A stretch of 64,000 nt of DNA from Okapia johnstoni (Eukaryota; Chordata; Mammalia; Artiodactyla; Giraffidae), in assembly GCA_024291935.2 (NCBI GenBank), contig CM044306.1:18237001-18301000 (forward strand). Reading direction: 5' to 3'. Shown here one piece after another: positions 10,545 through 22,619 of this stretch; the first letter of the stretch is position 1; every line of letters begins with the position of its first letter. Under the pieces are notes generated by a model. It was not told the DNA's origin. It did no database searches and was given only the letters and a program-made list of their open reading frames with translations. Made by a program: the position numbers and the translations under genes.

Positions 10545-10757
10545 AAAGTGAAGTGAAGTCGCTCAGTTGAGTCCGACTCTTTGCGAACCCGTAGACTGTA
10601 GCCTACCAGAATCCTCGGTCCATGGGATTTTCCAGGCAAGAGTACTGGAGTGGGGTGCCGTTTCCTTCTCCAGGAGATCTTCCTGACCCAGGGATTGAAT
10701 TAGGGTCTCCTGCATTATAGGCAGACAGACGCTTTACCATCTGAGCTATCAGGGAAC
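10545..10757 (-). mobile_element. Bov-tA SINE with 14-bp TSD
   Basis: Antisense copy bounded by the direct repeat tcaacactttgaaa at 10531-10544 and 10758-10771. Confidence 0.93.
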
Positions 10758-11067
10758 TCAACACTTTGAAATATGTGTTATTTGGTTACAAATTGTTTTC
10801 CTATGATTTTTTCCCCTTCTGTTACGGCCCAGGCATTATACTGTCATTTTTTAAAATTAAGTGTGTGAGAAAGCATGTCATTTATGGTATTTCGGGAGAG
10901 TAAAGACAGTGCGCCCAAATTTTTATTTGATGGAGAGGGAGTGGTGTCTACTGTGTGTCCCCCTATTCTCTTCATGTGTGTTATGATGTCCTTCCCCTCC
11001 ACCCCACCAGCTCCACACTTAGCCAGGAGAGGAGGTCTGACAACTCTGTAAGAAATAGATCCTGCAG

Positions 11068-11408
11068 GACTTCCCTGGTGGTCCAGGGGTTAAGAAACTG
11101 CCTGCCAATGCAGGGCCCATGGGTTCGATCCCTGGTCTGGGAAGGTTCCACATGCCATGGAGCAACTAAGCCCGTGTACCACAACTACTGAGGCTGGGCT
11201 CTAGAGCCTGCAGGGTGCAAGTACTGAGCCTGCCTGCTGCAACCACTGAATCCCGTACATCCTAGAGCCCGTGCTCCTCAACAAGAGAAGCCACCACCAT
11301 GAGAAGCCTGAGCACCGCAACTAGAGAGTAGCCCCCAACTGCTGTAACTAGAGAAAGCCTGCACGAAGCAATGAAGACCCAGTGCCACCAAAAATAAATA
11401 AATAAATA
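11068..11408 (+). mobile_element. CHR-type tRNA-derived SINE
   Basis: Long sense copy from ggacttccctggtggtccag through gaagacccagtgccacc to an (aaat)n tail. Confidence 0.88.
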
Positions 11409-11902
11409 GCTTTCAAAAAAGAAAAAGATCCTAGGGAGAAGACCCTGGAGGGAGGCACTGGTCTGGGCTCTGCACCTGATCCTGCCCCATGGTGTACGGG
11501 GGGTGGACAATGGATACGAACCCCTCCATGTACAATAGGTTTGGAGATCTGAGAGGAAAGGATACTTGTGCCCTGCTTCTTACCTGGAGCACTTGGAGGT
11601 GCCCTCCCATCCCAGGATAGGAGAGTGGGCGGGCAAAAGGGCTCCTGGACCAATGGGCTTTCGGCAGCCTCAGTACATCCTCACGACATCCATAAGCCCA
11701 AGGGTGGTTTGGCCATGCCTGCTGGTGCCATGGCTGGGATGAGGGGATGGGGCAGCTGCCATGGGGAGGAGGAAACAGCCACAGTGCAGCCCACCAGAAA
11801 CTGGGGAGCCCAGTGGATGCTAGCACTGGCAGACAACGAGGAAGGCTGCCCTCTAGTGATCTAGGCCCTGATGGTAAGTAAAGACCTCCAGGTTTAGAGT
11901 CC

Positions 11903-12127
11903 CTTCCCAGGTGGTACTAGTGGTAAAGAATCCACTGGCCAATGGGGTAGAGAGTATCAGACACGGGTTTGATCCTTGGGTTGGGAAGATCCCCTGGAGG
12001 AGGGCATGGCAACACATTGTAGTATTCTTGTCTGGAGAATCCCATGGACAGAGGAGCCTGGCGGGCTACAGTCCTTAGGGTTGCAAAGAGTCTGACATGA
12101 CTGAAGCGACTCAGCACACACACACAC
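11903..12127 (+). mobile_element. Bov-tA SINE with CA tail
   Basis: Sense copy from cccttcccaggtggtact ending in an (AC)n tract at 12115-12128, a common 3' tail of this SINE family. Confidence 0.88.
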
Positions 12128-12573
12128 GGGGGAAGGAAGGAGCAGAGAAAACCCTAAAGAGACCAAATTTACCCTGAGTCATTTGAGAAAATCCAGATTG
12201 AAATGAAAGACCCAGATTGAAATGGAAGTCCCAGTTGCCAGGCAGGATTTAGAAAAAGCCTGTTGGCAGGGCAGACAAAATCTGGCCCTGAAGGGCCTAG
12301 CTTGACACGTGCCACTTTGTCACCCCCATCCATTCCCTCTGGTTTGGACTTGCTTTGGACTAAGTCACTTCTGTTGATCTAAGGTGGTCATTTGTTCCCC
12401 TTGGATCAGGGCTTTCAAGATCAGCATGATTGGCACTTGGGAACAGATAATTCTTTGTTATCTGTTATCTGAGGGGGTTGTAACCTGTGTGTAGCAGCAT
12501 CTCTGGCCACTAGTGAGTACTAGATGCCGTCAGTCTCCTCCCTGCCCCCCAAGTACAGGCAATCAAAAACTCT

Positions 12574-14558
12574 CTTCAGTTCAGTTCAGTTCAATCGCTC
12601 AGTCGTGTCTGACTCTTTGCGACCCCATGAACTGCAGCACGCCAGGCCTCCCTGTCCATCACCAACTCCTGGAGTTTACCCAAACTCATGTCCATTGAGT
12701 CGGTGATACCTTCTAACCATCTCATCCTCTGTTGTCCCCTTCTCCTCCTGCCTTCAATCTTTTCCAACATCAGGGTCTTTTCAAATGAGTCAGCTCTTTG
12801 CATCAGGTGGCCAAAGGATTGGAGTTTCAGCCTCAGTATCAGTCCTTCCAATGAATACCCAGGACTGATTTCCTTTAGGATAGACTGGTTGGATCTCCTT
12901 GCAGTCCAAAGGACGCTCAAGAGTCTTCTCCCACACCACAGTTCAAAAGCATCAATTCTTCGGTGCTCAGCTTTCTTTATAGTCCAACTCTCACATCCAT
13001 ACATGACTACTGGAAAGACCATAGCCTTGACTAGACTGACCTTTGTTGAAAAAGTAATGTCTCTGCTTTTTAATATGCTGTCTAGGTTGGTCATAACTTT
13101 CCTTCCAGGGAGTAAGCGTCTTTTAATTTCATGGCTGCAATCACCATCTGCAGTGATTTTGGAGCCCAGAAAAGTAAAGTCTGACACTGTTTCCCCATCT
13201 ATTTCCCATGAAATGATAGGACCTAATGCCATGATCTTAGTTTTCTGAATATTGAGCATTAAGCCAACTTTTTCACTCTCCTCTTTCGCTTTCTTCAAGA
13301 GGCTCTTTAGTTCTTTTTCACTTTCTGCCATAAGGGTGGTGTCATTTGCATATCTGAGGTTATTGATATTTCTCCCAGCAATCTTGATTCCAGCTTGTGT
13401 TTCTTCCAGCCCAGCGTTTCTCATGATGTACTCTGCATATAAGTTAAATAAGCAGGGTGACAATATACAGCCTTGACGGACTCCTTTTCCTATTTGGAAC
13501 CAGTCTGTTGTGCCATGTCCAGTTCTAACTGTTGCTTCCTGACCTGCATACAGGTTTCTCAAGAGACAGGTCAGATGGTCTGGTATGCCCATCTCTTTCA
13601 GAATTTTCCACAGTTTATTGTGATCCACACAGTCAAAGGCTTTGGCATACTCAATAAAGCAGAAATAGATGTTTTTCTGGAAATCTCTTGCTTTTTCGAT
13701 GATCCAGCGGATGTTGGCAATTTGATCTCTGGTTTCTCTGCCTTTTCTAAAACCAGCTTGAACATCTGGAAGTTCACGGTTCACGTATTGCTGAAGCCTG
13801 GCTTGGAGAATTTTGAGCATTACTTTACTAGCATGTGAGATGAGTGCAATTGTGCGGTAGTTTGAGCATTCTTTGGCATTGCCTTTCTTTGGGATTGGAA
13901 TGAAAACTGACCTTTTCCAGTCCTGTGGCCACTGCTGAGTTTTCCAGATTTGCTGGCATATCGAGTGCAGCACTTTCACAGCATCATCTTTCAGGATTTG
14001 AAATAGCTCAACTGGAATTCCATCACCTCCACTAGCTTTGTTCATAGTGATGCTTTCTAAGGCCCACCTGACTTCACATTCCAGGATGTCTGGCTCTAGG
14101 TGAGTGATCACACCATCGTGATGATCTGGGTCGTGAAGATCTTTTTTGTACAGTTCTTCTGTGTATTCTTGCCACCTCTTCTTAATATCTTCTGCTTCTG
14201 TTAGGTCCATACCATTTCTGTCCTTTATTGAGCCCATCTTTGCATGAAATGTTCCCTTGGTATCTCTAATCTTCTTGAAGAGATCTCTAGTCTTTCCCTT
14301 TCTATTGTTTTCCTCTATTTCTTTGCATTGATTTCTGAGGAAGGCTTTCTTATCTCTCCTTGCTATTCTTTGGAACTGTGCATTCAAATGGATATATCTT
14401 TCCTTTTCTCCTTTGCTTTTCGCTTCCCTTCTTTTCACAGCTATTTGTAAGACCTCCTCAGATAGGCATTTTGCTTTTTTGCATTTCTTTTTCTTGGGAA
14501 TGGTCTTGCTCCCTGTCTCCTGTACAACGTCACGAACCAACTCTCTAGACATTGTCAA
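12574..14558 (-). mobile_element. BovB (RTE clade) LINE, 5'-truncated
   Basis: Antisense copy. The 3' end at the left carries a (TTCAG)n microsatellite tail at 12574-12592, followed by the BovB 3' region that is shared with Bov-tA SINEs. The reverse-transcriptase region is open for 655 codons. The N-terminal endonuclease is missing, so the copy is 5'-truncated. Confidence 0.92.
12591..14558 (-). pseudogene. BovB reverse-transcriptase frame, 655 codons open but active site altered
   Basis: The frame runs from ATG at 14558 to a stop at 12591. RT landmarks include [39 protein letters not shown] and the C-terminal [12 protein letters not shown] segment. The motif A aspartate is glutamate ([12 protein letters not shown] codon at 13650-13652). 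The motif C box reads YAND instead of YADD (AAT codon at 13344-13346). Both changes hit metal-binding aspartates, so this protein would not be expected to polymerise. No endonuclease domain is present. It is a fossil retrotransposon frame, not a host gene. Confidence 0.85.
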
Positions 14559-14745
14559 ATGTCTCTCTGGGAGGCAAAATTACTCTGGGTTGAGAACCAC
14601 TGTCTTAGATGATGCATGAATCTTTGGCAAAAAAAAAGAGCTTCAGTTGTGCTTACACAGGTGCAGTAACCAGGTTTTAGATGTAGGAGAGTGAGCTTTC
14701 TCATCCTGAACCTCAGAGTTAGGAAGACTCTAGTCACAGGCAGAA

Positions 14746-14872
14746 GAAAGGAGAAGGAAATGGCAACCCACTCCAGTATTCTTGCCTGGGAAATCCCATG
14801 GACAGAGGAGCCTGGCAGGTCTAGTCTGTGGGGTCACAAGAGTTGGACACGACTATGGGAGTAAACAGCAAC
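14746..14872 (+). mobile_element. Partial Bov-tA SINE
   Basis: Sense 3' half only, from gagaaggaaatggcaaccca to a short aacagcaac tail. Confidence 0.85.
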
Positions 14873-15184
14873 AGTCACAGGCAGCCCAGAACACACAGTC
14901 TCTTCAGGCAAGCCAGCTCTAAAGAAAAAGTAAAGACAAGAGGGCTGGGTGACACATGCCTTGTTCCTCCTTCCAGTTCATCAGTCAAATAAGTGAAGGT
15001 GTGGAGAGAGATCAGAGGGGTTATACCCAACAAAGATGACTGAGCCAGAGGCTGGAAAGAGCCTGGATTGAGAGTCAGCTCTCTTCCAAGCCAGCGGCAG
15101 ACTTCGTGTGAGCAAAAGATAGACTTTAATGTGTTTAGCCACTGAGATGTTGCAGTTTGTTTGTTTCTGGAGTGTATTAAGTGT

Positions 15185-15396
15185 CAAAGTGTTAGTGGCT
15201 CAGTCGTGTCCAACTCTTTGTGACCCCATGGACTGTAGCCCACAAGATACCCCCCTGTCCACTGAATTCTCCAGGCAAGAATACTGGAGTGAATAGCCAT
15301 TCCCTTCTCCAGGGTTTCTTCCCAAACCCAGGGATTGAATCCTGGTCTCCTGCATTGCAGGCAGATTCTTCACAATCTGAGCCGCCAGGGAAGCCC
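15185..15396 (-). mobile_element. Bov-tA SINE
   Basis: Antisense copy from caaagtgttagtggctcag to gagccgccagggaagccc. Confidence 0.9.
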
Positions 15397-15757
15397 TTGG
15401 GGTGTAGCTTAAGCCAACACAAAGGTTTTTGTTTTCTCAAATACGTTTCATCCTCTATACCACTTACCGCTCCCTTGTCCCCAGCCAGTGCAAACTCAGT
15501 TGTTCAACTTCCTCCACTATACCAATCTGAAAACTGCTTATGTTGACTGTTTAAAGGATTTTCTTTTTCATTTCTAGGAATGCCAGTGAAACGATGGGGG
15601 AGAGCAGCAATGTAAGATGGAAGTAATTAGGACCATCCTCTCTCAGAAGCTGGATGCAACAGACATATTTTTAAATATTCTCAAAAACATTGAAGGCTAA
15701 CTGCAATGTGGTATCTTGGATTGGATCCCAGAACAGAGAAAGAATATTAGAAAAGCT

Positions 15758-15971
15758 TGTTGCTTGTTGTTTAGTTGCTGTGTTGTGTCCAACTCTTTTA
15801 AGACCCCATGGTTGGTAGCCTGCCAGGCTCCTCTGTCCATGGGATTTCCCAGGCAAGAGTACTGGAGTGGGTTGCCATTTCCTTCTCCAGGGGATCTTCC
15901 CAACCCAGGGATTGAACCCGAGTCTCTTGCATTGGCAGGTGGATTCTTTACCACTGAGCCACCAGGGAAAC
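15758..15971 (-). mobile_element. Bov-tA SINE with 12-bp TSD
   Basis: Antisense copy bounded by attagaaaagct at 15746-15757 and 15972-15983. Confidence 0.93.
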
Positions 15972-15983
15972 ATTAGAAAAGCT

Positions 15984-16496
15984 AGTGAAATACTATTAAA
16001 GTCTGGCGTTTAGTTAATAGTAACATCAATGTTAATTTCTTAGATGTGACCAATGTACATGGTTATGTAAGATAGGGAAACACACATTAGGGGAAACAGA
16101 ATGAATGGTATTCGGGGATTTTCTGTACTAACTTTGCAAAGTTTTTGAAATCTAGAATCATTCCCCAATGTAAATTATATTTGTTAAAAAAAAAAGCAAG
16201 CAGCGAAAAGCTAACAAGAGCATGAGGGATTACCAAGCTGAGGTCTGCAAGTAGAAAACCCAGAAAGATGAGCTATGCAGGCAAGGTGCCTTTGTCTCTG
16301 GGAGCATTTACTGATTCAGAAGAAGTGAGCTAAGAGTGTAGGGCCCTCTAAAGGTGAGGAATCTGTTATGTATGTATTTTTATCATATTAGGCTAAGACT
16401 TCAAAGCGTTGCACTTTGGGGGAGGATGAATTGCAAATAAACCAAGCCACCATGGACTTGACTCAGCTTCCTGTCTTTTGGGTATCCTAGGAAACT
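15984..16496. other. Intergenic stretch, nothing recognised
   Basis: AT-rich sequence without convincing coding potential, splice structure or a repeat I can name. Confidence 0.4.
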
Positions 16497-16699
16497 TCAA
16501 GCTTTGAACCTGAATTTTAAGTGGTCCTGGTCCAACAAGGGCTTAATCTCCAAATATGCAAAGAGCTCATTCAACTCAACAATGAAAAAAACAGATAACC
16601 TAATCAAAAAGTGGGCAGAAGACCTTAACAGACATTTCTCCACAGAAGACATATATGGCCAGTAGGCACAGGAAAAGATGCTCAACATCACAAATTATT

Positions 16700-16919
16700 G
16701 TTCTTGTAGTTTTAGTCACTAAGTCCTGTCCAACTCTTTTGTGATCTCGTGGACTGTAGCTCACTAGGCTCCTCTGTTCATGGGAATTCCTAGGCAAGAA
16801 TACTGGAATGGGTTGCCATTTCCTTCTCCAGGGGATCTTCCCAACCCAGGGATCTAACCCACATCTCTCGCATTGGCAGGCGGATTCTTTACTGCTAAGT
16901 CACCAGGGAAATCCCCACT
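16700..16919 (-). mobile_element. Bov-tA SINE inside the L1
   Basis: Antisense copy flanked by the duplicated L1 word aattatt (16693-16699 and 16920-16926). Confidence 0.9.
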
Positions 16920-16976
16920 AATTATTAGAGAAAAGCAAATCAAAACAATGAGCTACCACCTCTCACTAGTCAGAAT

Positions 16977-18849
16977 TTGTTATTGTTCAGTCTCTAAGTT
17001 GTGTCCAACTCTTTGCAACCCCATGGACTGCAGCATGCCAGGCTTCACTGTCTCCTGGAATTTGCTTAATTCATGCCCATTGAGTTGGTGATGCTATCTA
17101 AGCATCTCATCCTCTGCTGCTCCCTTCTCTTGCCTTCAATCTTTCCCAGCATCAGGGTCTTTTCCAATGAGTTGACTCTTCCCAATCAGGTGGCCAAAGT
17201 ATTGAAGCTTCAGCTTCAGCATCAGTCCTTTCAGTGAATATTCAGGGTTGATTTCCTTCAGGATTAATTGGTTTAATCTCCTTGCTGTCCAAGGGACTCT
17301 CAAGAGTCTTCTTCAGCACCACAATTTGAAAGCATCGATTCTTCAGCACTCAGCCTTCTTTATGGGCCAACTCTCACATCCATACATGCTTCTGGAGAAA
17401 CCATAGCTTTGACTATATGGACCTTTGTCGGCAAAGTGATGTCACTGCTTTTTAATACGCTGTCTAGGTTTGTCGTAGCTTTCCTTTCAAGGAGCAAGAA
17501 TTTTTTAGTTTCATAGCTGCAGTCACCATCTGCAGTGACTTTGGAGCCCAAGAAAAGAAAATCTGTCACTGTTTTCATTTTTCCCCCTTCTGCTTGCCAT
17601 GAAGTGATGAGACCAGATGCCATGATCTTCGTTTTTTGAATGTTGAGTTTTAAGCCAGTTTTTTCACTCTCCTCTTTCACCCTCTTCTAGAGGCTCTTTA
17701 GTTCCTCTTTACTTCCTGCCCTTAGAGTGGTATATGCGTATCTAAGGTTGTTGATATTTCTGCTGGTAATTTTGATTCCAGCTTGTGATTCATCCAGCCC
17801 AGCATTTCAAATGATGTACTCTGCATATAAGTTAAATAAGCAGGGTGACAATATACAGCCTTGATGTATTTCTTTCCCAATTTTGAACCAGTCTGTTGTT
17901 CCATGTCCAGTTCTAACTGTTGCTTCTTGACCTGTATACAGGTTTCTCAGGAGACAGGTAAGGTGATCTGGTATTCCCATCTCTTTAAAAAATTTCCATA
18001 GTTTGTTGTGATCCACACAGTTAAAAGCTTTAGTGTAATCAATGAAGGAGAAGTAGATGTTTTTCTGGAATTCCTTTGCTTTTTCTATGATCCAGTGAAT
18101 GTTGGCAATTTGATCTCTGCTTTCTGTGCTTTTTCTAAACCCAACTTGTATATCTGGAAGGTCTCGGTTCAGATTCTGCTGAAGACTAGCTTGAAGGATT
18201 TTGAGCATAATCTTGCTAGCATGTGAAATGAGCTCAACTGTATAGTAGTTCGAATATTCTTTGACATTTCCCTTCTTTGTGTTTGAAATGAAAACTGATC
18301 TTTTCCAGTCCTGTGGCCACTGCTGAATTTTCCAAATTTGCTGACTTATTGAGTGCAGCACTTTAACAGCATCATCTTTTAGCATATTAAATAATTTAGC
18401 TAGAATTCCATCACCTCCATTAACCTTGTTTGTAATAATGCTTCCTAAGGCCCACTTGACTTCACACTCCAGGATGTCTGGTTCTAGATGAGTGACCACA
18501 CCATCATGGTTGTCTGGATCATTAAGACCTTTTTGTATAGTTCTTCTGTATATTCTAAGCACCTCTTCTTAATCTCTTCTGCTTCTGTTAGATCCTTACT
18601 GTTTCTGTCCTTCATTGTGCCCATTCTTGCAAGAAATGTTTCTGTGATGTCTCCAATTTTTTTGAAGAGATTTCTAGTCGTTTCTATTCTATTGTTTTCC
18701 TTTATTTCTTTTCATTGTCCCCTTAAGAAGCCTTTCTTATCTCTCTTTTGACCCATCTGTCTTGGGTGGCGCTGCATGTCATAGCTCATAGCTTCATTGA
18801 GTTCTTCAAGCCCCTTTGCCATGATAAGGCTGTGATCCATGAAGGGGAC
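16977..18849 (-). mobile_element. BovB LINE inside the L1, degenerate
   Basis: Antisense BovB copy bounded by a 9-bp TSD agtcagaat (16968-16976 and 18850-18858) matching the L1 host sequence. Its RT frame is broken into pieces (18562-17807 and 17680-17360). Motif A keeps its aspartate (FIDYTKAFN), but the motif C part falls at a disrupted stretch around 17700-17760. Confidence 0.9.
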
Positions 18850-19639
18850 AGTCAGAATGGCCATCATTAAAAAGTCTACAAATAACAAATGCTGGAGAGG
18901 ATGTGGAGTAAAGGGAACCCTCCCACACTGTTGGTGGGAATGTCAGTTCGTGCAGCCACTATGGAAAACAGTATGGCAGTTCCTCAGAAAGCTAAAAATA
19001 GAATTACCATATGATCTATCAATCCGAATCCTGGGCATATATCTGAATAAAACTATAATTCAAAAAGATACACGTGCTCCTATGTTCATAGTAGCACTAT
19101 TCACAATAGCCAAGACATGGACAAGCTAAACGTTCATCAACAGATGAATGGGTAATGAAGATGTGGTGCATATATACAGTGAAATACTACTCAGCCATTA
19201 AAAATGAATGAAATAATGTCATTTGCAGCAACATGGATGCAACTAGAGACTATCACACTCAGTGAAGTAAGCCAGAAAGAGAAAGACAATACCATGTGAT
19301 ATCACCTATGTGTGGAAACTAAAATATGGCATAAATGGACCTATCTACAAAACAGAAACAGACTCACAGACATAGAGATCAGACTTGTGGCTGCTAAAGG
19401 GAAGTGGGGAAGGGGGAGGGATGGACTGGGAGGTTGAGGTTGATAGAGGCAAACTATTACAGTTATAGCACAGAGAACTGCTATATCCAACCTTCTGGGA
19501 TAAAGCACAATGGAAAAAATATTTTTCAAAAGAATATATATATATATATCTGAGTCACTTTGCTGTACAGCAGAAACTGGCACAATGCTGTAAATCAACT
19601 ATACTCAAATAAATGTAATAAAATGGTCCCGGTCTGGTA

Positions 19640-20330
19640 ACACCCTCCTGGCCCCTACCTCTAGGTATCATAAAGATACCAATGAAACATCCTTTCTGGA
19701 GGAAAATAGCATCAATATAAGCCTCCAATTATTTAAAAAAATTTTTTTTCAAATAAAACCCCATATGTGATCAAGGATAATCAGATGCATGAGGAGACAG
19801 GACTCCATAAGTGAGCGTGTGCAGAGACAGCTGACAACAGAAACAGACCCCTGGAGAGTCCCGATACTGAAAACAGGAGAAACAGCCTTGACACAACCAG
19901 CCTCACTATGTTCAAGGAGGTAAAAATCAGGCTAGAGATTTTTGGCAGGGAACTGAAAAGTATAAAAAATGACATAGCAGTTTGAAACAGAGCAGCATAA
20001 AATTCTAGAACTGAAAAAATACAATCATTTAAATTAAGAATTCAACGGATGAGTTTCAAATTAGACACAGCTGAAATGATTATAGTGTAGAAAGATGTAT
20101 AGACAGAAAGATGTATCAGAAGAAACGATCCAGGAAAATGATTATAGTGTAGAAAGATGTATAGACAGAAAGATGTATCAGAAGAAATGATCCAGGATGA
20201 AGCAGAGAGAGAAACAAAAGGATGGGAAATAGAGAAATGAGGATATGGGAAATGGGGGATCAATATGTTTTATTGGAGACATGGGAAGAAAGAAAACAGA
20301 GGATGTCACACAGGCAGTAATGTTCCAAAT
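19640..20330 (+). mobile_element. Probable old L1 fragment
   Basis: Contains aactgaaaagtataaaaaatg, ctagaactgaaaaaatacaa and aattcaacggatgag, phrases typical of mammalian L1 ORF1/5' regions. Diverged. Confidence 0.5.
20074..20197. repeat. 62-bp tandem duplication (two copies)
   Basis: Two adjacent, nearly identical 62-bp units, each containing gattatagtgtagaaagatg and ending gatccagga. Each unit itself holds two agaaagatgtat words. A recent-looking local duplication in the old L1. Confidence 0.88.
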
Positions 20331-20370
20331 GTGAAGAAACACATTTGGTGTTTTGTTTTGTTTTGTTTTA

Positions 20371-20680
20371 GATTTATTTATTTAATCTTTTTGGCTGTGG
20401 TGGGTCTTTGTTGCTCCACACAGGCTTTCTCTAATTGTGATGATCAGGCTACTCTTCATTTTGGTGTGCAGGCTTCTCATTGAGGTGGCTTCTCTTGTTG
20501 CAGAGCACAAGCTCTAGGCATATGAGTATCAGTAGTTGCAGCTCATGGGCACTAGAGTCCTGGCTCAGTAGTTGTGGCACATGGGCTTAGTTGTTGTAGC
20601 ATATGGGATCTTCCCAGACCAGGGATCGAACTTGTATCCCCTGCAGTGCAAAGCGGACTCTTAACCACCGGACCTTCAGT
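20371..20680 (-). mobile_element. CHR-type tRNA-derived SINE
   Basis: Antisense copy from tttatttatttaatcttttt to cttaaccaccggacc. A (TTTTG)n run precedes it at 20351-20369. Confidence 0.85.
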
Positions 20681-20829
20681 GTTTTTTAACAGGTGTTTGT
20701 TGCTTATAATATGTGAGGTGCTAAAGCCTGTGTCCTGGGGCATGATCCATTTTCCCTAGGTCCAAAGGACGTACAATATGGACATTAGAGGGGTGACAAA
20801 GGTGGCACAATAGAGCAATGGGGCAGGGG

Positions 20830-21300
20830 TGTTCTTTTCAGTAAGCAGTATTGGGACATGTAGGAAAAATATGAGACTTGATTCCTGCCTCCCATCATAC
20901 ACAAGAGTCAGTCTAGGCAGATTACAAGACTAAATGTAAAAGGAAAAATGATGAAGCTTTTCAAAGATTATAGAGCATATCTTCATGGCCTCAGGGTAGA
21001 GAAAGAGCTCTTCAACCAGACACAGAAAGCAGAGGCCACAGAGGAAAAGACTGATAAATCAGATCACGTTAAAATGAAAAAGTGTTCATCAAAAGATGCC
21101 ATGAAGAGCAAAGAGACACACCCACAGAGTGTCATGCACGTTACATGCACGTGTCATGCATGTTACAGACAACATAGATAATGCGTTAAAAATAGATAAT
21201 GTTGAGTAGAAGAAGCCAGGCATATAAAAGCCTGATTCCATTTAGATGAAATTTAAAAACAGATAATATATGTCACAATACAATGCCATTTTGTTGGATA
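20830..21300 (+). mobile_element. Probable L1 ORF2 fragment, split by a SINE
   Basis: Contains gacttgattcctgcctccca, caagactaaatgtaaaagga and gttaaaatgaaaaagtgttc, resembling the L1 ORF2 C-terminal region; heavily decayed. Confidence 0.5.
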
Positions 21301-21310
21301 TATATACTTG

Positions 21311-21529
21311 GGCTTCCCAGGTGGTGCTAGTGGTAAAGAACCTGCCTGCCAGTGCCGGAGACATAAGAGATGCGAGTACAAACCCTGGGTTGGGAAGATC
21401 CCCTGGAGGGGGAAATGGCAACCCACTCCAGTATTCTTGCCTGGAGAATCCCATGGACAGGGGAAACTCGCGGGCTACAGTCTGTAGGGTCACAAAGAGT
21501 CGGGCATGACTGAAGGGACTTAGCACGCA
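21311..21529 (+). mobile_element. Bov-tA SINE
   Basis: Sense copy from gggcttcccaggtggtgcta, ending in a (GCAT)n tail at 21526-21542. Confidence 0.9.
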
Positions 21530-21857
21530 TGCATGCATGCATACATACTTCCATGGAAAAACTGGAAAGCAGAAGTGATTCCTATAAAAGTTAAGGTAGG
21601 GTAGTGACTGTCTTTGTGGAAAGATGTTGTGATCTCCAGAGGTCACTCGGGGACTTCTGGGACTGGAAGAGTTTATTTTTTCATGGGGGGGTAGCTACAT
21701 AGATGTTTACTTTTTATTAATTTGTGAAATTGTTTTGTTTATGCCCTGTGAGGATATTTTATTTTACAAATCTAAACTTTGTTTTTTTTTTTTGGAGATG
21801 GAGTAATAAAAACAACAAAGAGGAAAAGTTGTCAGAAATCTCCAAAAAAAAAAAATG

Positions 21858-22096
21858 GGGGGCTTCCCTGATGGTCTAGTGTTTAAGAATTCGCCTGCCA
21901 ATGCAGGGGACGCAGGGCAACTAAGCCTTTCTGCCACAACTACTGAGCTAGTGCTTAGAGCCGGTGCTCCACAACAGTAGAAGCCACTGCAGTGAGCAGC
22001 CCACACACCACAATGAAGAGTAGCCCCCATTCCTCACAACTAGAGAAAGCCCACGCACAGCAACTGAGACCCAGCACGGCCAAAAATAAATAACTC
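21858..22096 (+). mobile_element. CHR-type tRNA-derived SINE
   Basis: Sense copy from gggcttccctgatggtctag to cacggccaaaaataaataac. An A-run precedes it. Confidence 0.85.
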
Positions 22097-22619
22097 CTTT
22101 AAAAGAAAGATCTCACTCCCTCCCCCGGCAAAGTTACAGTACTTTCCCTAATTCTCACTGACAGGTAAATTGGCTGAGCCCACCCTTTATTCAGACCTTC
22201 TGACTCACTCTCTTGGTGAGCCCATGTCTGGGAATCAGCCCATTTCTCCTCTTGGAATTATTCCCTGTTCCCTTCAGTGTCCGGGATGAATGCCAAACCA
22301 AAGGATGCAGATCTGTAGCCTGAAGCAGATTCTTTGTCACCTCTTTGAGGATCGGGGACCACTGAAATGTGTGCTTCCTATACTCTTCTCTTTCTCCAAA
22401 GATAAACCCCCACCCCCCACCCCAAGGCATTCATTCCTCTGGCATCGAGTCATCTTCCTGTTCCATCTGTAGCTGCCCTGGCTGGAGAGTCTTGATCAAG
22501 CCCTGGGTGGGTGACCCTGCTGGGCTTCCAATCGTCTTGGCCAACACTGACCTGAGTCACCTTTTCTGTCCTGGAGCTCGGCCCTCTCCTCAGCTCTCCA
22601 GCTCTAAATTCTCATTCAT
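22097..22619. other. Intergenic stretch, nothing recognised
   Basis: Mixed-composition sequence without convincing gene structure or a repeat I can name. Confidence 0.4.

Larger units (their letters stand above)
16497..19622 (+). mobile_element. L1 3' region, interrupted twice
   Basis: One sense L1 copy in three pieces: 16497-16699, 16920-16976 and 18850-19622. Removing the SINE and the BovB restores continuous L1 sequence across both gaps. It ends in the L1 3' UTR with an (AT)n at 19536-19549 and aataaatgtaataaaa. Confidence 0.85.

Noticed and set aside
17360..18562. Second BovB open frames as genes
   Set aside because: They are broken pieces of a degenerate retrotransposon nested in an L1, with frameshifts and stops.
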